64,000 nucleotides of DNA from Candidatus Phyllobacterium onerii (lineage in GTDB: Bacteria > Pseudomonadota > Alphaproteobacteria > Rhizobiales > Rhizobiaceae). The notes under the pieces are model-generated. The model did no database searches and had not been told where the DNA came from. It was given only the letters and a program-made list of their open reading frames with translations. The position numbers and the translations under genes are program-made. Location: contig NZ_JAQMHX010000007.1 of the NCBI RefSeq assembly GCF_028331445.1, positions 285,807 through 349,806 on the forward strand. The letters run 5' to 3'. Of this stretch, positions 1 through 11,323 are shown piece after piece (position 1 is the stretch's first letter; every line of letters begins with the position of its first letter).

Positions 1-12
1 ATCCGCGTTGTC

Positions 13-1008
<996 letters not shown>

Positions 1009-1106
1009 CACTGATCTCCTTCACGTGTGATGGGTGGAAGATAAAACGTGGAGCAGTGTTCGATAATTGGCTTAAACTTTTACAGCTTGTTCTATACGAT
1101 AGATCA

Positions 1107-1997
1107 ATGGATCGTTCCCGGCTTCCCCAATTGGCAATTTTTGCGACTGTCGCGGCGAGTGGCGGTTTTCGTGGCGCGGCCAAGGAACTCGGCATCGCGC
1201 CGTCGGCTGTCAGTCACGCGATTTCCAGCCTGGAGCAGAGTTTGGGCGTAAGGCTTCTCGCCCGGACGACACGCAGCGTCGCCGTGACGGAAGAGGGCGC
1301 GCTGCTGCTCAAACGGCTTCGTCCGGCCCTTGGCGAGATCGATCTTGCGCTCGATGCGGTCAAGGAGGCGAACAACCGCGTTGCCGGCAATCTGCGCCTG
1401 AGTGTTCCGCCTTTCGCCGCCCATTGGCTTCTGGGGCCGCGCCTGGCGGCTTTCAGCGAGGCCTATCCCGGCGTGACCCTGGAGCTGCGCGTCGAGGAAC
1501 CGTTCAACGATATTGTCGCGACGGGCGTCGATGCCGGCATGCGGCTTGGCGAAAGCCTGGAGCCGGACATGATTGCAGTGCGCATGAGCGACGCGATCAG
1601 TGCCAGCATCGTTGCCACGCCGGCCTATTTCGAAAACCATGCTGTGCCGAGGCACCCGCGCGATCTTCTCGATCATCTCTGCATCCGGCGCCGTTTCTCC
1701 AGTGGGCGGGTCTATCGCTGGGAATTCGAAAAGGATGGCGAGGAGATCGTCCTTGACGTAAACGGCCCGCTTATTCTTGGTGATGACCGGCTCGTGGTCG
1801 AAGCAGTTCTTGGCGGTGCTGGCGTCGCATTCCTGCTGCAACACATGGCGCCGGAAGCCATAGCCCAGGGCAGACTTCGCCGCGTGCTTGAGGATTGGTG
1901 CGCGCCGTTTCCCGGCGTCTATTTGTATTACCCGAGCCGCCGTCAGATGCGCCCGGCACTGCGCGCCTTCATTGATTTCTTCAAGTTTACGATCTAG
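1107..1997 (+). CDS. LysR-family transcriptional regulator
   Basis: DNA-binding regulator of about 297 residues, the standard LysR length. The N-terminal winged helix-turn-helix spans about residues 1-60 ([20 protein letters not shown]), followed by a periplasmic-binding-protein-like effector domain. The frame is open to an ATG at 1056, but the 1107 start places the helix-turn-helix at the normal distance from the N-terminus ([12 protein letters not shown]). It is divergent from the aldo/keto reductase at 13-1008 and probably controls it and itself from the shared gap; this is inference from arrangement. The effector is unknown. Confidence 0.92.
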   Translation: MDRSRLPQLAIFATVAASGGFRGAAKELGIAPSAVSHAISSLEQSLGVRLLARTTRSVAVTEEGALLLKRLRPALGEIDLALDAVKEANNRVAGNLRLSVPPFAAHWLLGPRLAAFSEAYPGVTLELRVEEPFNDIVATGVDAGMRLGESLEPDMIAVRMSDAISASIVATPAYFENHAVPRHPRDLLDHLCIRRRFSSGRVYRWEFEKDGEEIVLDVNGPLILGDDRLVVEAVLGGAGVAFLLQHMAPEAIAQGRLRRVLEDWCAPFPGVYLYYPSRRQMRPALRAFIDFFKFTI

Positions 1998-2035
1998 GGG
2001 TTGTGGAGATTCATGTCAGGGCGAGACGAAAACGG

Positions 2036-2098
2036 TGGTTTTCGAGCACCGGAGCGCAGCGTACATTCTGGTATGTGAGCACGGGAGTGCAGAAAAAT
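2036..2098. repeat. Short structured repeat, copy 1
   Basis: Two direct-repeat arms (GAGCACCGGAGCGCAG at 2044-2059 and a diverged copy at 2077-2092) flank a small hairpin with stem CGTAC/GTATG and a 6-base loop (2060-2075). A second copy lies at 3190-3252. The stem bases differ between copies in a compensating way (T-A here, G-C in copy 2). It looks like a REP-like interspersed element; its family was not searched. Confidence 0.7.
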
Positions 2099-2149
2099 GC
2101 CGTTTGCAGGCTGCCATGGCGCGAATATCGACGAAAAGGAGATGTCATC

Positions 2150-3136
2150 ATGTTTCGCTGGGGTATTCTGTCGACGGCAAAAATCGGGGTAACGGCGGTC
2201 ATTCCCGCCATATGCAATGCGGAGAATTCGGTCCTGTCGGCCGTTGCCAGCCGCGATCTTGCGAAAGCCCGCGCCGTCGCTGACCGCTTTGGCGCGCCGC
2301 ACGCCTTTGGTTCCTACGATGACATGCTGGCATCGAGCGATATTGACGGCGTCTATATTCCGCTCCCGACATCGCAGCATGTGGAATGGTGCCTGAAGGC
2401 CGCCGAGGCCGGCAAGCACGTCCTGTGCGAAAAGCCGATTTCGTTGCACGCCAGCGAGATCGCGGCGCTGCAGCGCGCCCGTGACACCAATGGCGTGCTG
2501 ATCTCGGAAGCCTTCATGGTGACGTATCATCCGCAATGGTTGAAGGTTCGCGAACTGATAGCGACAGGCGCCATCGGTCGCTTGCGCCAGGTGCAGGCTG
2601 CGTTCACTTATTTCAACAAGGACGCGAGCAATATGCGCAACCAGCTGTCGCTGGGCGGCGGCGCCTTGCCCGATATCGGTGTCTATCCGACAGTGGCGAC
2701 ACGATTCGTGACCGGCAAGGAGCCTGTTCGCGCCATGGCGACGATCGAGCGCGATCCGGATTTCGGTACCGATCGCTATGCGAGCGTCCGTGCTGACTTC
2801 GAGGATTTCGAATTGACCTTCTATGTCGCAACACAGCTCGCCGCGCGCCAGTCGATCGCCTTCCATGGCGACAAGGGCTATATCGAGGTCCTCGCGCCGT
2901 TCAACACCGGCAAGTACGACCACGCCAAGATCACGCTGCATGACGCCAGCCATGGATCTTCGACCGAATATAATTTCGGCAATGTGGATCACTATTGCCT
3001 TGAGGTGGAAGCCTTTGCCCGTGCCGCACAGGGCGAGGATGTCGAAGTGTTCACCCTTGAAAACTCCGTCCTCAATCAAAAGCTGATCGACGCCGTTTAT
3101 CGTGCCGGCGAGAGCGGTAACTGGGAAACCGTTTGA
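2150..3136 (+). CDS. Gfo/Idh/MocA-family oxidoreductase
   Basis: NAD(P)-dependent oxidoreductase of the Gfo/Idh/MocA family, 328 residues. The N-terminal Rossmann half begins [10 protein letters not shown] and carries the family hallmark CEKPIS at about residues 106-111; the C-terminal half is the usual alpha/beta substrate domain. The start at 2150 is chosen because AAAGGAGATG sits just upstream; the frame is open to 2003 but that extension runs through the repeat at 2036-2098. Members act on sugars, inositols or dihydrodiols; the substrate is not evident. It stands alone, with a copy of the same short repeat on each side. Confidence 0.9.
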   Translation: MFRWGILSTAKIGVTAVIPAICNAENSVLSAVASRDLAKARAVADRFGAPHAFGSYDDMLASSDIDGVYIPLPTSQHVEWCLKAAEAGKHVLCEKPISLHASEIAALQRARDTNGVLISEAFMVTYHPQWLKVRELIATGAIGRLRQVQAAFTYFNKDASNMRNQLSLGGGALPDIGVYPTVATRFVTGKEPVRAMATIERDPDFGTDRYASVRADFEDFELTFYVATQLAARQSIAFHGDKGYIEVLAPFNTGKYDHAKITLHDASHGSSTEYNFGNVDHYCLEVEAFARAAQGEDVEVFTLENSVLNQKLIDAVYRAGESGNWETV

Positions 3137-3189
3137 CCCGACGATCATAGAGACGATTTGGAAAGTCGCTGCGGTGAGGCATATGACGG

Positions 3190-3252
3190 GGTTTTCGAGA
3201 ACCGGAGCGCAGCGGACGTGTTGGTCCGTGAGCACCGGAAGCACAGAAAATC
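3190..3252. repeat. Short structured repeat, copy 2
   Basis: Same layout as the copy at 2036-2098: arm at 3197-3212, stem CGGAC (3213-3217), 6-base loop, GTCCG (3224-3228), second arm GAGCACCGGAAGCACAG at 3230-3246. The hairpin is perfectly paired and covaries with copy 1, which suggests selection on the folded form or descent from a folded mobile element. Confidence 0.7.
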
Positions 3253-3292
3253 GCGTCAGATGACCATCGCAGTAGAGTTTACAATCAGTCTC

Positions 3293-4438
3293 TCACCAGT
3301 AGACCCCGCCGCGCGCCACATGCACGCGCGGCTTGCCATCCGGCGTGTAAAGGCTCTGGGCGCATGCTTCGCATTCCGCTTCGCTGCCCTGCACAATCGG
3401 GTGCGTTGCCTGCGTGTTGATCAGCGACAGGATTTCCAGATTGTTTGAGTTCCAGCGTCCATATTGCTGGCCGATCTGCGGGACAGATCTGGGGCGCGTG
3501 CGAATATGGTCCTCCGGCTTCAGCTCCAGCTCCGTCAATATATCGCCGCGCGCTGCCATATCGCAGGCTTGTTTTAGCGCGTGAAGCCGCGCCACGCGGG
3601 CTTCAGTCAGCGGGTGCGTGCGGAGAATTGACGGATCGGGAATGCGTCCACCGGGAAGGATGAGGTTTTCCCAGATCCTGCCTTGAGCCTTCTCCAGTTT
3701 CGTCAGCGCATTGGCGAGACCATCGGGATCGCCGGTCAGCATTGCTGCACCGAGATCGGCATCGAATTCGCGGGTGCGCGACAGCGCCATCTGCAGCAAT
3801 CCGCCAATGGTCGGCGCAAACAGCAGCACGATCACGCCGAGCCACGGCACTTGCGCCGCCGATCCGCTGGCCATCCAGGTGATGTTGAACAGGAGGGAAA
3901 CGATACCGACAGTGGACATCAACGAGGTAAAGCGCGAGACCGTATCGGCCAGAGCCATTACCTTGAGGTCCTCGTTATGAATATGGCTGATTTCGTGCGC
4001 CAGAACGCCAGTGAGTTCACGCGCTGTCAGTGCCCGAATGAGCTGATCTGTAACCGCGACGACGGAATTGTCTCTTCGCCCTACAGCAAAGGCATTCATC
4101 ATGCGCGAGGGAATGACATGCAGTTTCGGCGGCTTTGGCAGGCTGGCGCGGCGCGCAAGCTCCTCGACGATCGCCAGTCCTTGCGGGAATTCGGCGCGCG
4201 TCACAGGCCTTGCCTTATACATCGTCAGCACCATTTGAGGACTTATACGCCTGATGGCATAAAGGCTGATGCCCCCAAACACGAAGGCGTATATGATGCC
4301 AGCTGGCCCCGCCAGGGTCCACGCGCAAACGACGAGCAACAGCAGGCTTCCCGCCAGCAGCAGCCAGGTGTGCAGCCTGTTGATAAGCCGGCTCCGGCGA
4401 TGTCCAGGCAAGGGGAGATGGAGTGCATTGTCGGTCAT
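3293..4438 (-). CDS. M48-family zinc metalloprotease (HtpX-like)
   Basis: Membrane-embedded zinc protease of 381 residues. Two N-terminal membrane segments (roughly residues 20-65) precede the catalytic HEISH motif, then two further hydrophobic segments and the third zinc ligand in the REFDADLGAA segment. This is the HtpX/M48B layout; such proteases degrade misfolded membrane proteins. It is longer than classical HtpX (about 290-330) because of a C-terminal extension of about 90 residues. The start (MTDNALHLPL) is chosen over upstream ATGs because those add a non-hydrophobic leader. It sits next to dnaK in divergent orientation, compatible with an envelope-stress role, but no shared regulation can be shown. 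Confidence 0.88.
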   Translation of the reverse strand: MTDNALHLPLPGHRRSRLINRLHTWLLLAGSLLLLVVCAWTLAGPAGIIYAFVFGGISLYAIRRISPQMVLTMYKARPVTRAEFPQGLAIVEELARRASLPKPPKLHVIPSRMMNAFAVGRRDNSVVAVTDQLIRALTARELTGVLAHEISHIHNEDLKVMALADTVSRFTSLMSTVGIVSLLFNITWMASGSAAQVPWLGVIVLLFAPTIGGLLQMALSRTREFDADLGAAMLTGDPDGLANALTKLEKAQGRIWENLILPGGRIPDPSILRTHPLTEARVARLHALKQACDMAARGDILTELELKPEDHIRTRPRSVPQIGQQYGRWNSNNLEILSLINTQATHPIVQGSEAECEACAQSLYTPDGKPRVHVARGGVYW

Positions 4439-4569
4439 AGGCGATATATGGGGCGAAAAAAGCATTTTGCCGAGTCTTTTAGGGTGATTAAGCATGCAAA
4501 TGCAGCCTCTTCTGACTTGCATGGTAATTTTCCGCTTCTTATATAGCCCTCAACACGCTAGAACCGCCC

Positions 4570-4660
4570 ATCCCGGCGACTCTGGACTGTGAAACCCCTA
4601 GAGGCTGCCGTATGGAATGCTCGGCAGAGGTCCCGGCAGCCTGCTGAATGGAGAAGAGTA
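4570..4660 (+). promoter_or_regulatory. dnaK leader with possible heat-shock promoter
   Basis: The stretch between the HtpX-like gene and dnaK contains a GTGAAAC element followed about 15 bases later by CCGTATGG, loosely like alphaproteobacterial RpoH promoters (CTTGAAA and CCCATNT). The match is partial. The ribosome-binding site AGAAGAG precedes the dnaK ATG at 4661. Confidence 0.3.
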
Positions 4661-6586
4661 ATGGCTAAAGTTATCGGTATTGATCTAGGTACCACCAATT
4701 CCTGCGTCGCTGTCATGGATGGCAAAAACGCGAAGGTTATTGAAAATGCAGAAGGTGCACGCACAACACCTTCGATCATCGCTTTTACGGATAGCGATGA
4801 GCGCCTCGCTGGCCAGCCGGCCAAGCGCCAGGCTGTCACCAATCCGGAAGGCACGGTTTTTGCGGTAAAGCGCCTTATCGGTCGCCGCTATGAAGACCCG
4901 ACCGTCGAGAAGGACAAGAAGCTTGTTCCTTACAACATTGTCAAAGGCGACAATGGCGATGCATGGGTAGAGGTCCACAAGAAGAAATATTCGCCTTCGC
5001 AGATCTCTGCGATGATCCTGCAGAAGATGAAGGAAACGGCGGAAGCCTATCTTGGCGAAAAGGTCGAGAAGGCTGTCATTACGGTTCCTGCATACTTCAA
5101 CGACGCCCAGCGTCAGGCAACCAAGGATGCCGGCAAGATCGCTGGCCTTGAAGTACTGCGCATCATCAATGAGCCGACTGCGGCTGCCCTTGCCTATGGC
5201 CTCGACAAGAAGGAAGGCAAGACCATTGCCGTCTACGATCTTGGCGGCGGTACTTTCGACGTTTCGATCCTCGAGATCGGCGACGGCGTTTTTGAAGTCA
5301 AATCCACCAATGGCGATACGTTCCTTGGCGGTGAAGATTTCGACATGCGTCTGGTCGAATATTTCGCAGCCGAGTTCAAGAAGGAACAGGGCATCGACCT
5401 GAAGAACGACAAGCTCGCTCTGCAGCGCCTCAAGGAAGCTGCCGAAAAGGCCAAGATCGAGCTCTCGTCCGCGCAGCAGACGGAAATCAACCTGCCCTTC
5501 ATCACCGCCGATGCTACCGGTCCGAAGCACCTGACGATGAAATTGTCGCGTGCCAAGTTCGAGAGCCTGGTCGATGATCTGGTTCAGCGCACTGTCGAGC
5601 CTTGCAAGTCGGCTCTCAAGGATGCTGGCCTCAAGGCTGGCGAGATCGATGAAGTGGTTCTTGTCGGCGGCATGACCCGCATGCCGAAGATCCAGGAAAT
5701 CGTGAAAGCCTTCTTCGGCAAGGAACCCCACAAGGGCGTAAATCCTGACGAAGTTGTTGCCATGGGTGCTGCCATTCAGGCCGGCGTTCTGCAGGGCGAC
5801 GTCAAGGACGTTCTCCTGCTCGACGTTACCCCGCTTTCACTCGGCATCGAAACACTTGGCGGTGTCTTTACCCGCCTGATCGAGCGCAACACGACGATCC
5901 CGACCAAGAAATCGCAGACCTTCTCCACGGCCGAGGACAGCCAGTCCGCCGTGACGATCCGCGTCTTCCAGGGCGAGCGTGAAATGGCTGCCGACAACAA
6001 GTCTCTCGGCCAGTTCGACCTCGTTGGCATTCCGCCCGCACCGCGCGGCGTTCCGCAGATCGAGGTGACGTTCGACATCGACGCCAATGGTATCGTCAAC
6101 GTCTCGGCCAAGGACAAAGGCACAGGCAAGGAACACCAGATCCGTATCCAGGCATCCGGTGGACTTTCCGATGCGGACATCGAGAAGATGGTCAAGGACG
6201 CCGAGGCCAACGCCGAAAGCGACAAGAAGCGCCGCGAGGCTGTCGAGTCGAAGAACCAGGCTGAAGCTTTGGTCCATTCGACCGAGAAGTCGCTCAAGGA
6301 TTATGGCGACAAGGTCTCGGCCGAGGACAAGGCATCGATCGAGACGGCTCTTGCCGAATTGAAGACGGCGGTTGAAGGCGACGATGCCGAGGTGATCAAG
6401 GCAAAGACCCAGACGCTTGCCGAAGTTTCGATGAAGCTTGGTCAGGCCATGTATGAAGCCTCGCAGGCTGCCGAGGCCGCTTCCGCCGAAGGCGGCGAAG
6501 CCGATGCAACCGCCAAGGCGGATGACGATGTCGTCGATGCCGATTTCGAAGAAATCGACGAAGACGGCAAGAAGAAGTCAGCTTAA
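4661..6586 (+). CDS. dnaK: Molecular chaperone DnaK (Hsp70)
   Basis: ATP-dependent Hsp70 chaperone of 641 residues, typical length. The nucleotide-binding domain starts [11 protein letters not shown], contains the phosphate-2 loop [10 protein letters not shown] and [11 protein letters not shown], and is followed by the linker [10 protein letters not shown], the substrate-binding beta-sandwich and the helical lid. The C-terminal tail is acidic ([10 protein letters not shown]) before a lysine-rich end. The start at 4661 gives the canonical [10 protein letters not shown]; the frame is open further upstream but without homology. It works with DnaJ, encoded about 900 bp downstream past an unrelated gene, and is followed by its own strong terminator. 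Confidence 0.99.
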   Translation: MAKVIGIDLGTTNSCVAVMDGKNAKVIENAEGARTTPSIIAFTDSDERLAGQPAKRQAVTNPEGTVFAVKRLIGRRYEDPTVEKDKKLVPYNIVKGDNGDAWVEVHKKKYSPSQISAMILQKMKETAEAYLGEKVEKAVITVPAYFNDAQRQATKDAGKIAGLEVLRIINEPTAAALAYGLDKKEGKTIAVYDLGGGTFDVSILEIGDGVFEVKSTNGDTFLGGEDFDMRLVEYFAAEFKKEQGIDLKNDKLALQRLKEAAEKAKIELSSAQQTEINLPFITADATGPKHLTMKLSRAKFESLVDDLVQRTVEPCKSALKDAGLKAGEIDEVVLVGGMTRMPKIQEIVKAFFGKEPHKGVNPDEVVAMGAAIQAGVLQGDVKDVLLLDVTPLSLGIETLGGVFTRLIERNTTIPTKKSQTFSTAEDSQSAVTIRVFQGEREMAADNKSLGQFDLVGIPPAPRGVPQIEVTFDIDANGIVNVSAKDKGTGKEHQIRIQASGGLSDADIEKMVKDAEANAESDKKRREAVESKNQAEALVHSTEKSLKDYGDKVSAEDKASIETALAELKTAVEGDDAEVIKAKTQTLAEVSMKLGQAMYEASQAAEAASAEGGEADATAKADDDVVDADFEEIDEDGKKKSA

Positions 6587-6607
6587 CCAGCGACTAAGTT
6601 CCAAACG

Positions 6608-6637
6608 AAAGCCCGGCCTTGTGCCGGGCTTTTTTTA
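6608..6637 (+). terminator. Rho-independent terminator of dnaK
   Basis: Perfect stem AGCCCGGC / GCCGGGCT (6610-6617 with 6623-6630), five-base loop, then a run of seven T residues. It directly follows the dnaK stop and would separate dnaK from the genes beyond. Confidence 0.93.
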
Positions 6638-6793
6638 TTTGTGGGCGGGTCCGCTATAGGACTTTTGGATAATTGATATTTTCTTGTGACGGAACATAAT
6701 AAGAACATGCGCAATTCACAGCGCAGTCGAATTTCATGACGTGATCTTTTTGTGAACGATCCAAATAGCTTTAAACATTTGAAAGGACCAAAT

Positions 6794-7309
6794 ATGAGCA
6801 TGGAGTACTGGGTACATCTGAATGAGATATCGGACGATATAATTCCTGATATGATCAGTGAACTTAACAAATTTGAAATGACCTGCGAGATCTACCCAGG
6901 CTTCAGTTTCTCCAAACACTCGGGATTTCTCCCGTTCAAGTTCCGCTTGTCCAATCCAAAGCTTGACATCCTGAAAGACAAGGATCTGGTGAGCGGATTT
7001 GAACTCTACGTCGAGGATTTTGATCCCGAAGACGCCGATTGGTTTAGCCCGGAAGATCTGGCCCGGCTATCGGAATTCAAAAAGACGGTGTCGATCAGAT
7101 TTGGCGCTTCCGACAGCTTTCAACTGCGATTTGCCGACCTGACAAGCGCAGTGATAGCAAAGCTTACCGGAGGGCCCCGATCTTTTGATGAGGATGTCGA
7201 CTATAACACTTCGACAATCGCCGACAAAAGCTGGGAGGACCTCAAGCACTGGGAAAATTCGATCGCCGATGACGACTGGCGCTATTATGAGTTCCAGGGT
7301 TGGCACTGA
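6794..7309 (+). CDS. Unknown acidic protein between dnaK and dnaJ
   Basis: A 171-residue protein with no recognised family. It is acidic and aromatic-rich, with no signal peptide or membrane segment, and ends in a Trp/Tyr/Asp-rich tail (DDDWRYYEFQGWH). The start at 6794 (MSMEYWVHLNE) is chosen because AAAGGACC lies six bases upstream; a GTG at 6752 is an alternative. Base composition is visibly more AT-rich than that of dnaK and dnaJ, and it sits alone after the dnaK terminator, which hints at insertion into the locus. Compact acidic orphans of this kind include immunity-type proteins, but nothing here proves that, and no toxin gene is adjacent. Confidence 0.75.
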   Translation: MSMEYWVHLNEISDDIIPDMISELNKFEMTCEIYPGFSFSKHSGFLPFKFRLSNPKLDILKDKDLVSGFELYVEDFDPEDADWFSPEDLARLSEFKKTVSIRFGASDSFQLRFADLTSAVIAKLTGGPRSFDEDVDYNTSTIADKSWEDLKHWENSIADDDWRYYEFQGWH

Positions 7310-7496
7310 ACAAGCTAAACATATGTCTCAGATTCGTGGAGCGCTTGCCACACAAACGCAATAATCAGCAAATATGCGCCATTTCGGGCGAATCAATATA
7401 AGTTGGCTATGGCATTCACGGGCGTGAACACCTAAATACCGCCTTTAAATGTGCTTCTGAAGAAGCGTTTGCGATTTTCTGGGAATGAGTGTCTGG

Positions 7497-8624
7497 ATGA
7501 AGGCTGACTATTACGAAACCCTCGGCGTAGCGAAAAGCGCTGATGAGAAAGAGCTGAAGAGCGCTTTCCGTAAACTGGCAATGCAATTTCACCCAGACAA
7601 GAATCCGGGCGACGCCGATGCCGAGCATCGCTTCAAGGAAATCGGCGAGGCCTATGAAACCCTGAAGGACCCGCAGAAACGTGCTGCCTATGACCGGTTC
7701 GGTCATGCCGCCTTCGAAAACGGCGGGATGAATGGCGGCGGCGGGTTTGGTGGCGCCGGTGGCTTTGCCGATATTTTCGAAGACATTTTCGGCGAGATGA
7801 TGGGCGGTGGACGCCAGCGCCGGTCAGGCGGGCGCGAGCGCGGTGCGGACCTGCGTTACAATATGGAAATAACGCTCGAAGAAGCCTATGCGGGCAAGAC
7901 GGCGCAGATCAGGGTCCCGACCTCGATCACCTGTGACGAATGCTCGGGCAGCGGCGCCAAGCCAGGTACGCAGCCGGTCACCTGCAGCACCTGTAGCGGA
8001 TCCGGGCGTGTTCGGGCGGCGCAGGGTTTCTTCTCCATCGAACGCACCTGCCCGACCTGCCACGGCCGCGGCCAGATCATCAAGGATCCGTGCCCGAAAT
8101 GCAGTGGCCAGGGGCGTATAACCGAGGAGCGTGCTCTTTCGGTCAATATTCCGGCCGGCATCGAAGACGGCACGCGTATCCGGCTTACGGGCGAGGGCGA
8201 AGCGGGCTTGCGTGGCGGACCCGCTGGCGATCTCTATATTTTCCTCTCATTGAAGCCGCATGAATTCTTCCAGCGCGATGGGGCCGATCTCTATTGCAAG
8301 GTGCCCATCTCCATGACGACCGCGGCGCTTGGCGGCCAGTTCGAGGTAGCGACGCTCGACGGTACGCAGACGCGTGTCAAGATTCCGGACGGTACGCAGA
8401 ACGCCAAGCAGTTCCGCCTGAAAGGCAAAGGCATGCCAGTGCTGCGCCAGCCGGCCATGGGTGACCTCTATATTCAGATCGCAATCGAGACGCCGCAAAA
8501 CCTAAACAAGCGTCAGCGCGAATTGCTGGAGGAGTTCGACCGCATCTCGTCGCAGGACAACAGCCCGCAATCGTCCGGCTTCTTTGCACGGATGAAAGAG
8601 TTCTTCGAGGGCCTAAGCGAATAA
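7497..8624 (+). CDS. dnaJ: Molecular chaperone DnaJ (Hsp40)
   Basis: Co-chaperone that stimulates the DnaK ATPase, 375 residues. The J domain (residues about 1-70) has the HPD motif at 32-34; a Gly/Phe-rich linker follows, then four CxxCxGxG zinc repeats ([32 protein letters not shown]), then the C-terminal substrate-binding domains. The start [10 protein letters not shown] at 7497 matches the family; an ATG four codons upstream is less likely. It is a type I DnaJ with all parts present. A 187-bp gap precedes it, so it probably has its own promoter rather than depending on dnaK readthrough. Confidence 0.98.
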   Translation: MKADYYETLGVAKSADEKELKSAFRKLAMQFHPDKNPGDADAEHRFKEIGEAYETLKDPQKRAAYDRFGHAAFENGGMNGGGGFGGAGGFADIFEDIFGEMMGGGRQRRSGGRERGADLRYNMEITLEEAYAGKTAQIRVPTSITCDECSGSGAKPGTQPVTCSTCSGSGRVRAAQGFFSIERTCPTCHGRGQIIKDPCPKCSGQGRITEERALSVNIPAGIEDGTRIRLTGEGEAGLRGGPAGDLYIFLSLKPHEFFQRDGADLYCKVPISMTTAALGGQFEVATLDGTQTRVKIPDGTQNAKQFRLKGKGMPVLRQPAMGDLYIQIAIETPQNLNKRQRELLEEFDRISSQDNSPQSSGFFARMKEFFEGLSE

Positions 8625-8711
8625 TTTTATTGGAACTTTTCCGCGTGTCGGACTTGCTTCCGCCGTGGGTTGCGTCATAAACTTGTCTAACTGCGACGGA
8701 GGATAAGCGGG

Positions 8712-9308
8712 ATGTCACGACCCTTGGGAAAAAAACTGGCCGAAAAGTTCGGCGAGGAAATCCGGTTCTTCAAGGGATGGATGCATGGCCCCAAGGCTGT
8801 GGGCTCGATCCTGCCGACAAGTTCCATTACCGCGCGCCGCATGGCCAGTGTCGTCAACCCGCACTCAGGCCTTCCCGTGCTGGAACTGGGGCCGGGCACC
8901 GGTGTTATCACCCGCGCAATCCTTGATCGCGGCGTTGCTCCAACCAAGCTCTACAGCGTCGAATATTCATCGGATTTTGCCCAGCATTTGCGCGAGGATT
9001 TTCCGGGCGTGAACATCATCGAGGGCGATGCCTTCAATCTGGACGTGACCCTCGGCGACAAGCGCGAGCAGAAGTTCGATTCGGTCGTTTCTGCCGTACC
9101 GCTTTTGAATTTCCCCGTCGGCGACCGCGTCAAGATCATCGAGGATTTGCTGCGCCGCATTCCGCATGGTCGGCCGATTGTGCAGATCACCTATGGGCCG
9201 ATGTCGCCGGTACCGGCCGGGCGTGGCAATTACAAGATCGAACATCTCGATTTCATTATCCGTAATGTGCCGCCTGCGCGTTTGTGGGTCTACCGCCGGG
9301 TCGATTGA
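8712..9308 (+). CDS. pmtA: Phosphatidylethanolamine N-methyltransferase
   Basis: S-adenosylmethionine-dependent enzyme that methylates phosphatidylethanolamine towards phosphatidylcholine, a major membrane lipid of rhizobia and Brucella. At 198 residues it fits the soluble Sinorhizobium-type PmtA family. The SAM-binding glycine loop ELGPGTG is at residues 58-64, and an N-terminal amphipathic stretch (FFKGWMHGPKAVGSILPTS) is typical of the family. GGAGGATAAGCGGG precedes the ATG. It follows dnaJ by 87 bp in the same direction. Confidence 0.92.
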   Translation: MSRPLGKKLAEKFGEEIRFFKGWMHGPKAVGSILPTSSITARRMASVVNPHSGLPVLELGPGTGVITRAILDRGVAPTKLYSVEYSSDFAQHLREDFPGVNIIEGDAFNLDVTLGDKREQKFDSVVSAVPLLNFPVGDRVKIIEDLLRRIPHGRPIVQITYGPMSPVPAGRGNYKIEHLDFIIRNVPPARLWVYRRVD

Positions 9309-9356
9309 CCTCCTATAGTCCTCCCGTGGTCTGGTAAATTCCTCAGAGGGAACTCA

Positions 9357-9941
9357 ATGCTGCCGAAAATTCTTGTTTTCGCGGGCTCGAACCGTACGGG
9401 CGCTTTTAGTGGCCAGGTTGCAAATGTTGCGGTCAGAACGTTGGTGGAACTCGGCGCCGATGTCACACGGATTGCGTTGATCGACTATCCGCTGCCACTC
9501 ATGGATGAAGATCTGGAAGAGGAAAAGGGCATTCCCGAAAATGCCATGAAACTTGGCCGGCTATTCGCGGCGCATGACGCCATTTTGATCGCATCGCCCG
9601 AATATAACTCGTCGATCCCGCCGCTGGTGAAGAATACCATCGACTGGGTCAGCCGCATCTCGAAGGACGGCGACAAGCCGCTCAAGCCCTATGCCGAAAA
9701 GGTCGTGGCGCTGTGCTCGTCCTCGAACGGCAATTTCGCAGGCATACGCTGTCTATACCATCTGCGTGCCGTGCTGATGAATGTTGGCACCCAGATCATT
9801 ACGGAACAATGCTCGGTGCCGCGCGCGCAGGATGCGTTCGCCGAAGATGGCTCGTTCAAGGACGAGCGGACTGCCAAAGCGATGCAGCGCGCGTGCCAAT
9901 CCTTGATTGACCACACGAGATTCGCCATTTCTCGTCGATAG
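9357..9941 (+). CDS. NADPH-dependent FMN reductase
   Basis: Flavodoxin-like oxidoreductase of 194 residues that transfers electrons from NAD(P)H through FMN to quinones, azo compounds or other acceptors. The N-terminal phosphate loop GSNRTGAFSG and the conserved SPEYNSSIPPLVKNTIDW segment (about residues 81-98) define the family. AGAGGG precedes the ATG. It lies 48 bp after pmtA and may be cotranscribed. The true acceptor is unknown. Confidence 0.9.
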   Translation: MLPKILVFAGSNRTGAFSGQVANVAVRTLVELGADVTRIALIDYPLPLMDEDLEEEKGIPENAMKLGRLFAAHDAILIASPEYNSSIPPLVKNTIDWVSRISKDGDKPLKPYAEKVVALCSSSNGNFAGIRCLYHLRAVLMNVGTQIITEQCSVPRAQDAFAEDGSFKDERTAKAMQRACQSLIDHTRFAISRR

Positions 9942-10019
9942 ACAAAACTTGCGCTAGCATATTTCCTATCCGGTTGATCTGTGCGATTGAGGTTCGATCA
10001 ACAAAAAGGGTGATTTGTC

Positions 10020-10718
10020 ATGACGGAAACGGCCTTGCGCGAGCGCCTGATCGTCGGACTTGATGTGCCGACATTGAAAGCAGCCGAACAGGCGGTCAGC
10101 GAACTTGGCGATACGGTGTCGTTCTACAAGATCGGCTACCAGCTGGCATTTGCCGGTGGGCTTGGCTTTGCCAGCGAGCTTGTCAGCTCGGGCAAAAAAG
10201 TCTTCCTCGATATGAAACTTCTCGACATCGACAATACCGTAGCCAAGGGTGTCGAGAACATCGTCAGGATGGGCGTCTCCATGCTCACGCTGCACGCCTA
10301 CCCCAAGGCGATGAGGGCAGCGGTCGAGGCGGCCAGGGGATCGGACCTCTGCCTTCTCGGGGTAACGGTGTTGACTTCGATGGATCAGCAGGATCTGGCT
10401 GATGCAGGCTATGAGCACGATCCCGATACGCTGGTCCTTATTCGCTCCGAGCAGGCGCTTCAGGCGGGAATGGGCGGGATTGTCTGCGCCGCAACGGAAG
10501 CTGCCGCCGTCCGCAAGATCGTCGGACCGGAGCTGGCCATCGTCACCCCCGGAATCCGTCCGGCCGGTGCCGACCTGGGCGATCAGAAACGGGTGATGAC
10601 ACCCGCCGATGCGCTGCGGTCCGGTGCAAGCCATCTGGTGGTCGGCCGGCCGATTGTCGGCGCGCCGGATAGGAAGGCAATCGCAGAAGCTATCCTCGCG
10701 GAAATGTCCAACGCCTGA
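10020..10718 (+). CDS. pyrF: Orotidine 5'-phosphate decarboxylase
   Basis: Last step of UMP synthesis: decarboxylates OMP to UMP. It has 232 residues, normal for the family. The catalytic Asp-Lys-Asp network is in [13 protein letters not shown] (residues about 62-74), which matches DxKxxDIxNTV, and the phosphate-binding end [11 protein letters not shown] is intact. AAGGG precedes the ATG. It follows the FMN reductase by 78 bp in the same direction. Confidence 0.97.
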   Translation: MTETALRERLIVGLDVPTLKAAEQAVSELGDTVSFYKIGYQLAFAGGLGFASELVSSGKKVFLDMKLLDIDNTVAKGVENIVRMGVSMLTLHAYPKAMRAAVEAARGSDLCLLGVTVLTSMDQQDLADAGYEHDPDTLVLIRSEQALQAGMGGIVCAATEAAAVRKIVGPELAIVTPGIRPAGADLGDQKRVMTPADALRSGASHLVVGRPIVGAPDRKAIAEAILAEMSNA

Positions 10719-10857
10719 AGAAGCATACGAGGCAAGAACTGCGCAACTTTCGGCAAAACCTGCGCAAGAATCATTGAATCTCACACGACAATCGGCTGAA
10801 ATGGTGCAAGATTTTCAACCCTGTCGAGCAATTTGGTTGTGAAAGGTAGAATATCGG

Positions 10858-11145
10858 ATGGCCAAAGGATATTGGATCGCACGTATCGATGTCAGAGACG
10901 CGGAACGTTACAAGGACTATATCTTAACGGCAAAGCCGGCTTTTGAAAAATACGGTGCCAATTTTCTGGCTCGTGGCGGGCAGTACCATGTGCTTGAAGG
11001 TCAGGCTCGCGGCCGCAATGTTGTCATTGAATTCCCCTCGCTTCAGGCGGCCGTCGATTGCTATAATTCTCAGGAATATCAAGCAGCTAAGGCAATTCGC
11101 ATTACCGTTGCCGATGGAGAAATGCTGGTCGTCGAAGGCGCTTGA
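10858..11145 (+). CDS. DUF1330 family protein
   Basis: Small 95-residue protein of the DUF1330 ferredoxin-like dimeric barrel family (MAKGYWIARIDVRDAERYKDY start, later VVIEFPSLQAAVDCYNSQEYQ). Function unknown; the fold is shared with small monooxygenase-like and sensor proteins. It often follows pyrF in Hyphomicrobiales. GAAAGG precedes the ATG. Confidence 0.9.
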   Translation: MAKGYWIARIDVRDAERYKDYILTAKPAFEKYGANFLARGGQYHVLEGQARGRNVVIEFPSLQAAVDCYNSQEYQAAKAIRITVADGEMLVVEGA

Positions 11146-11323
11146 TCGCTGGCAGCTCATATTTTCCAGCACGCGAAGTTGTGAACATCTATACCCGACC
11201 TTATCCCATTGTTGCATTGCAATATTGGGGAAACCCGCTACGGTCACTGACCAGTCAAGAAATCTTTCATATTTAAGGGAGAGATTCTTGGAACTGACGT
11301 TGCGTTGATCGATCGGAAATTGG

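Noticed and set aside
1994..3244. 416-codon minus-strand frame opposite the Gfo/Idh/MocA gene
   Set aside because: The plus-strand protein has clear family motifs; the antisense frame has none and runs through both short repeats.
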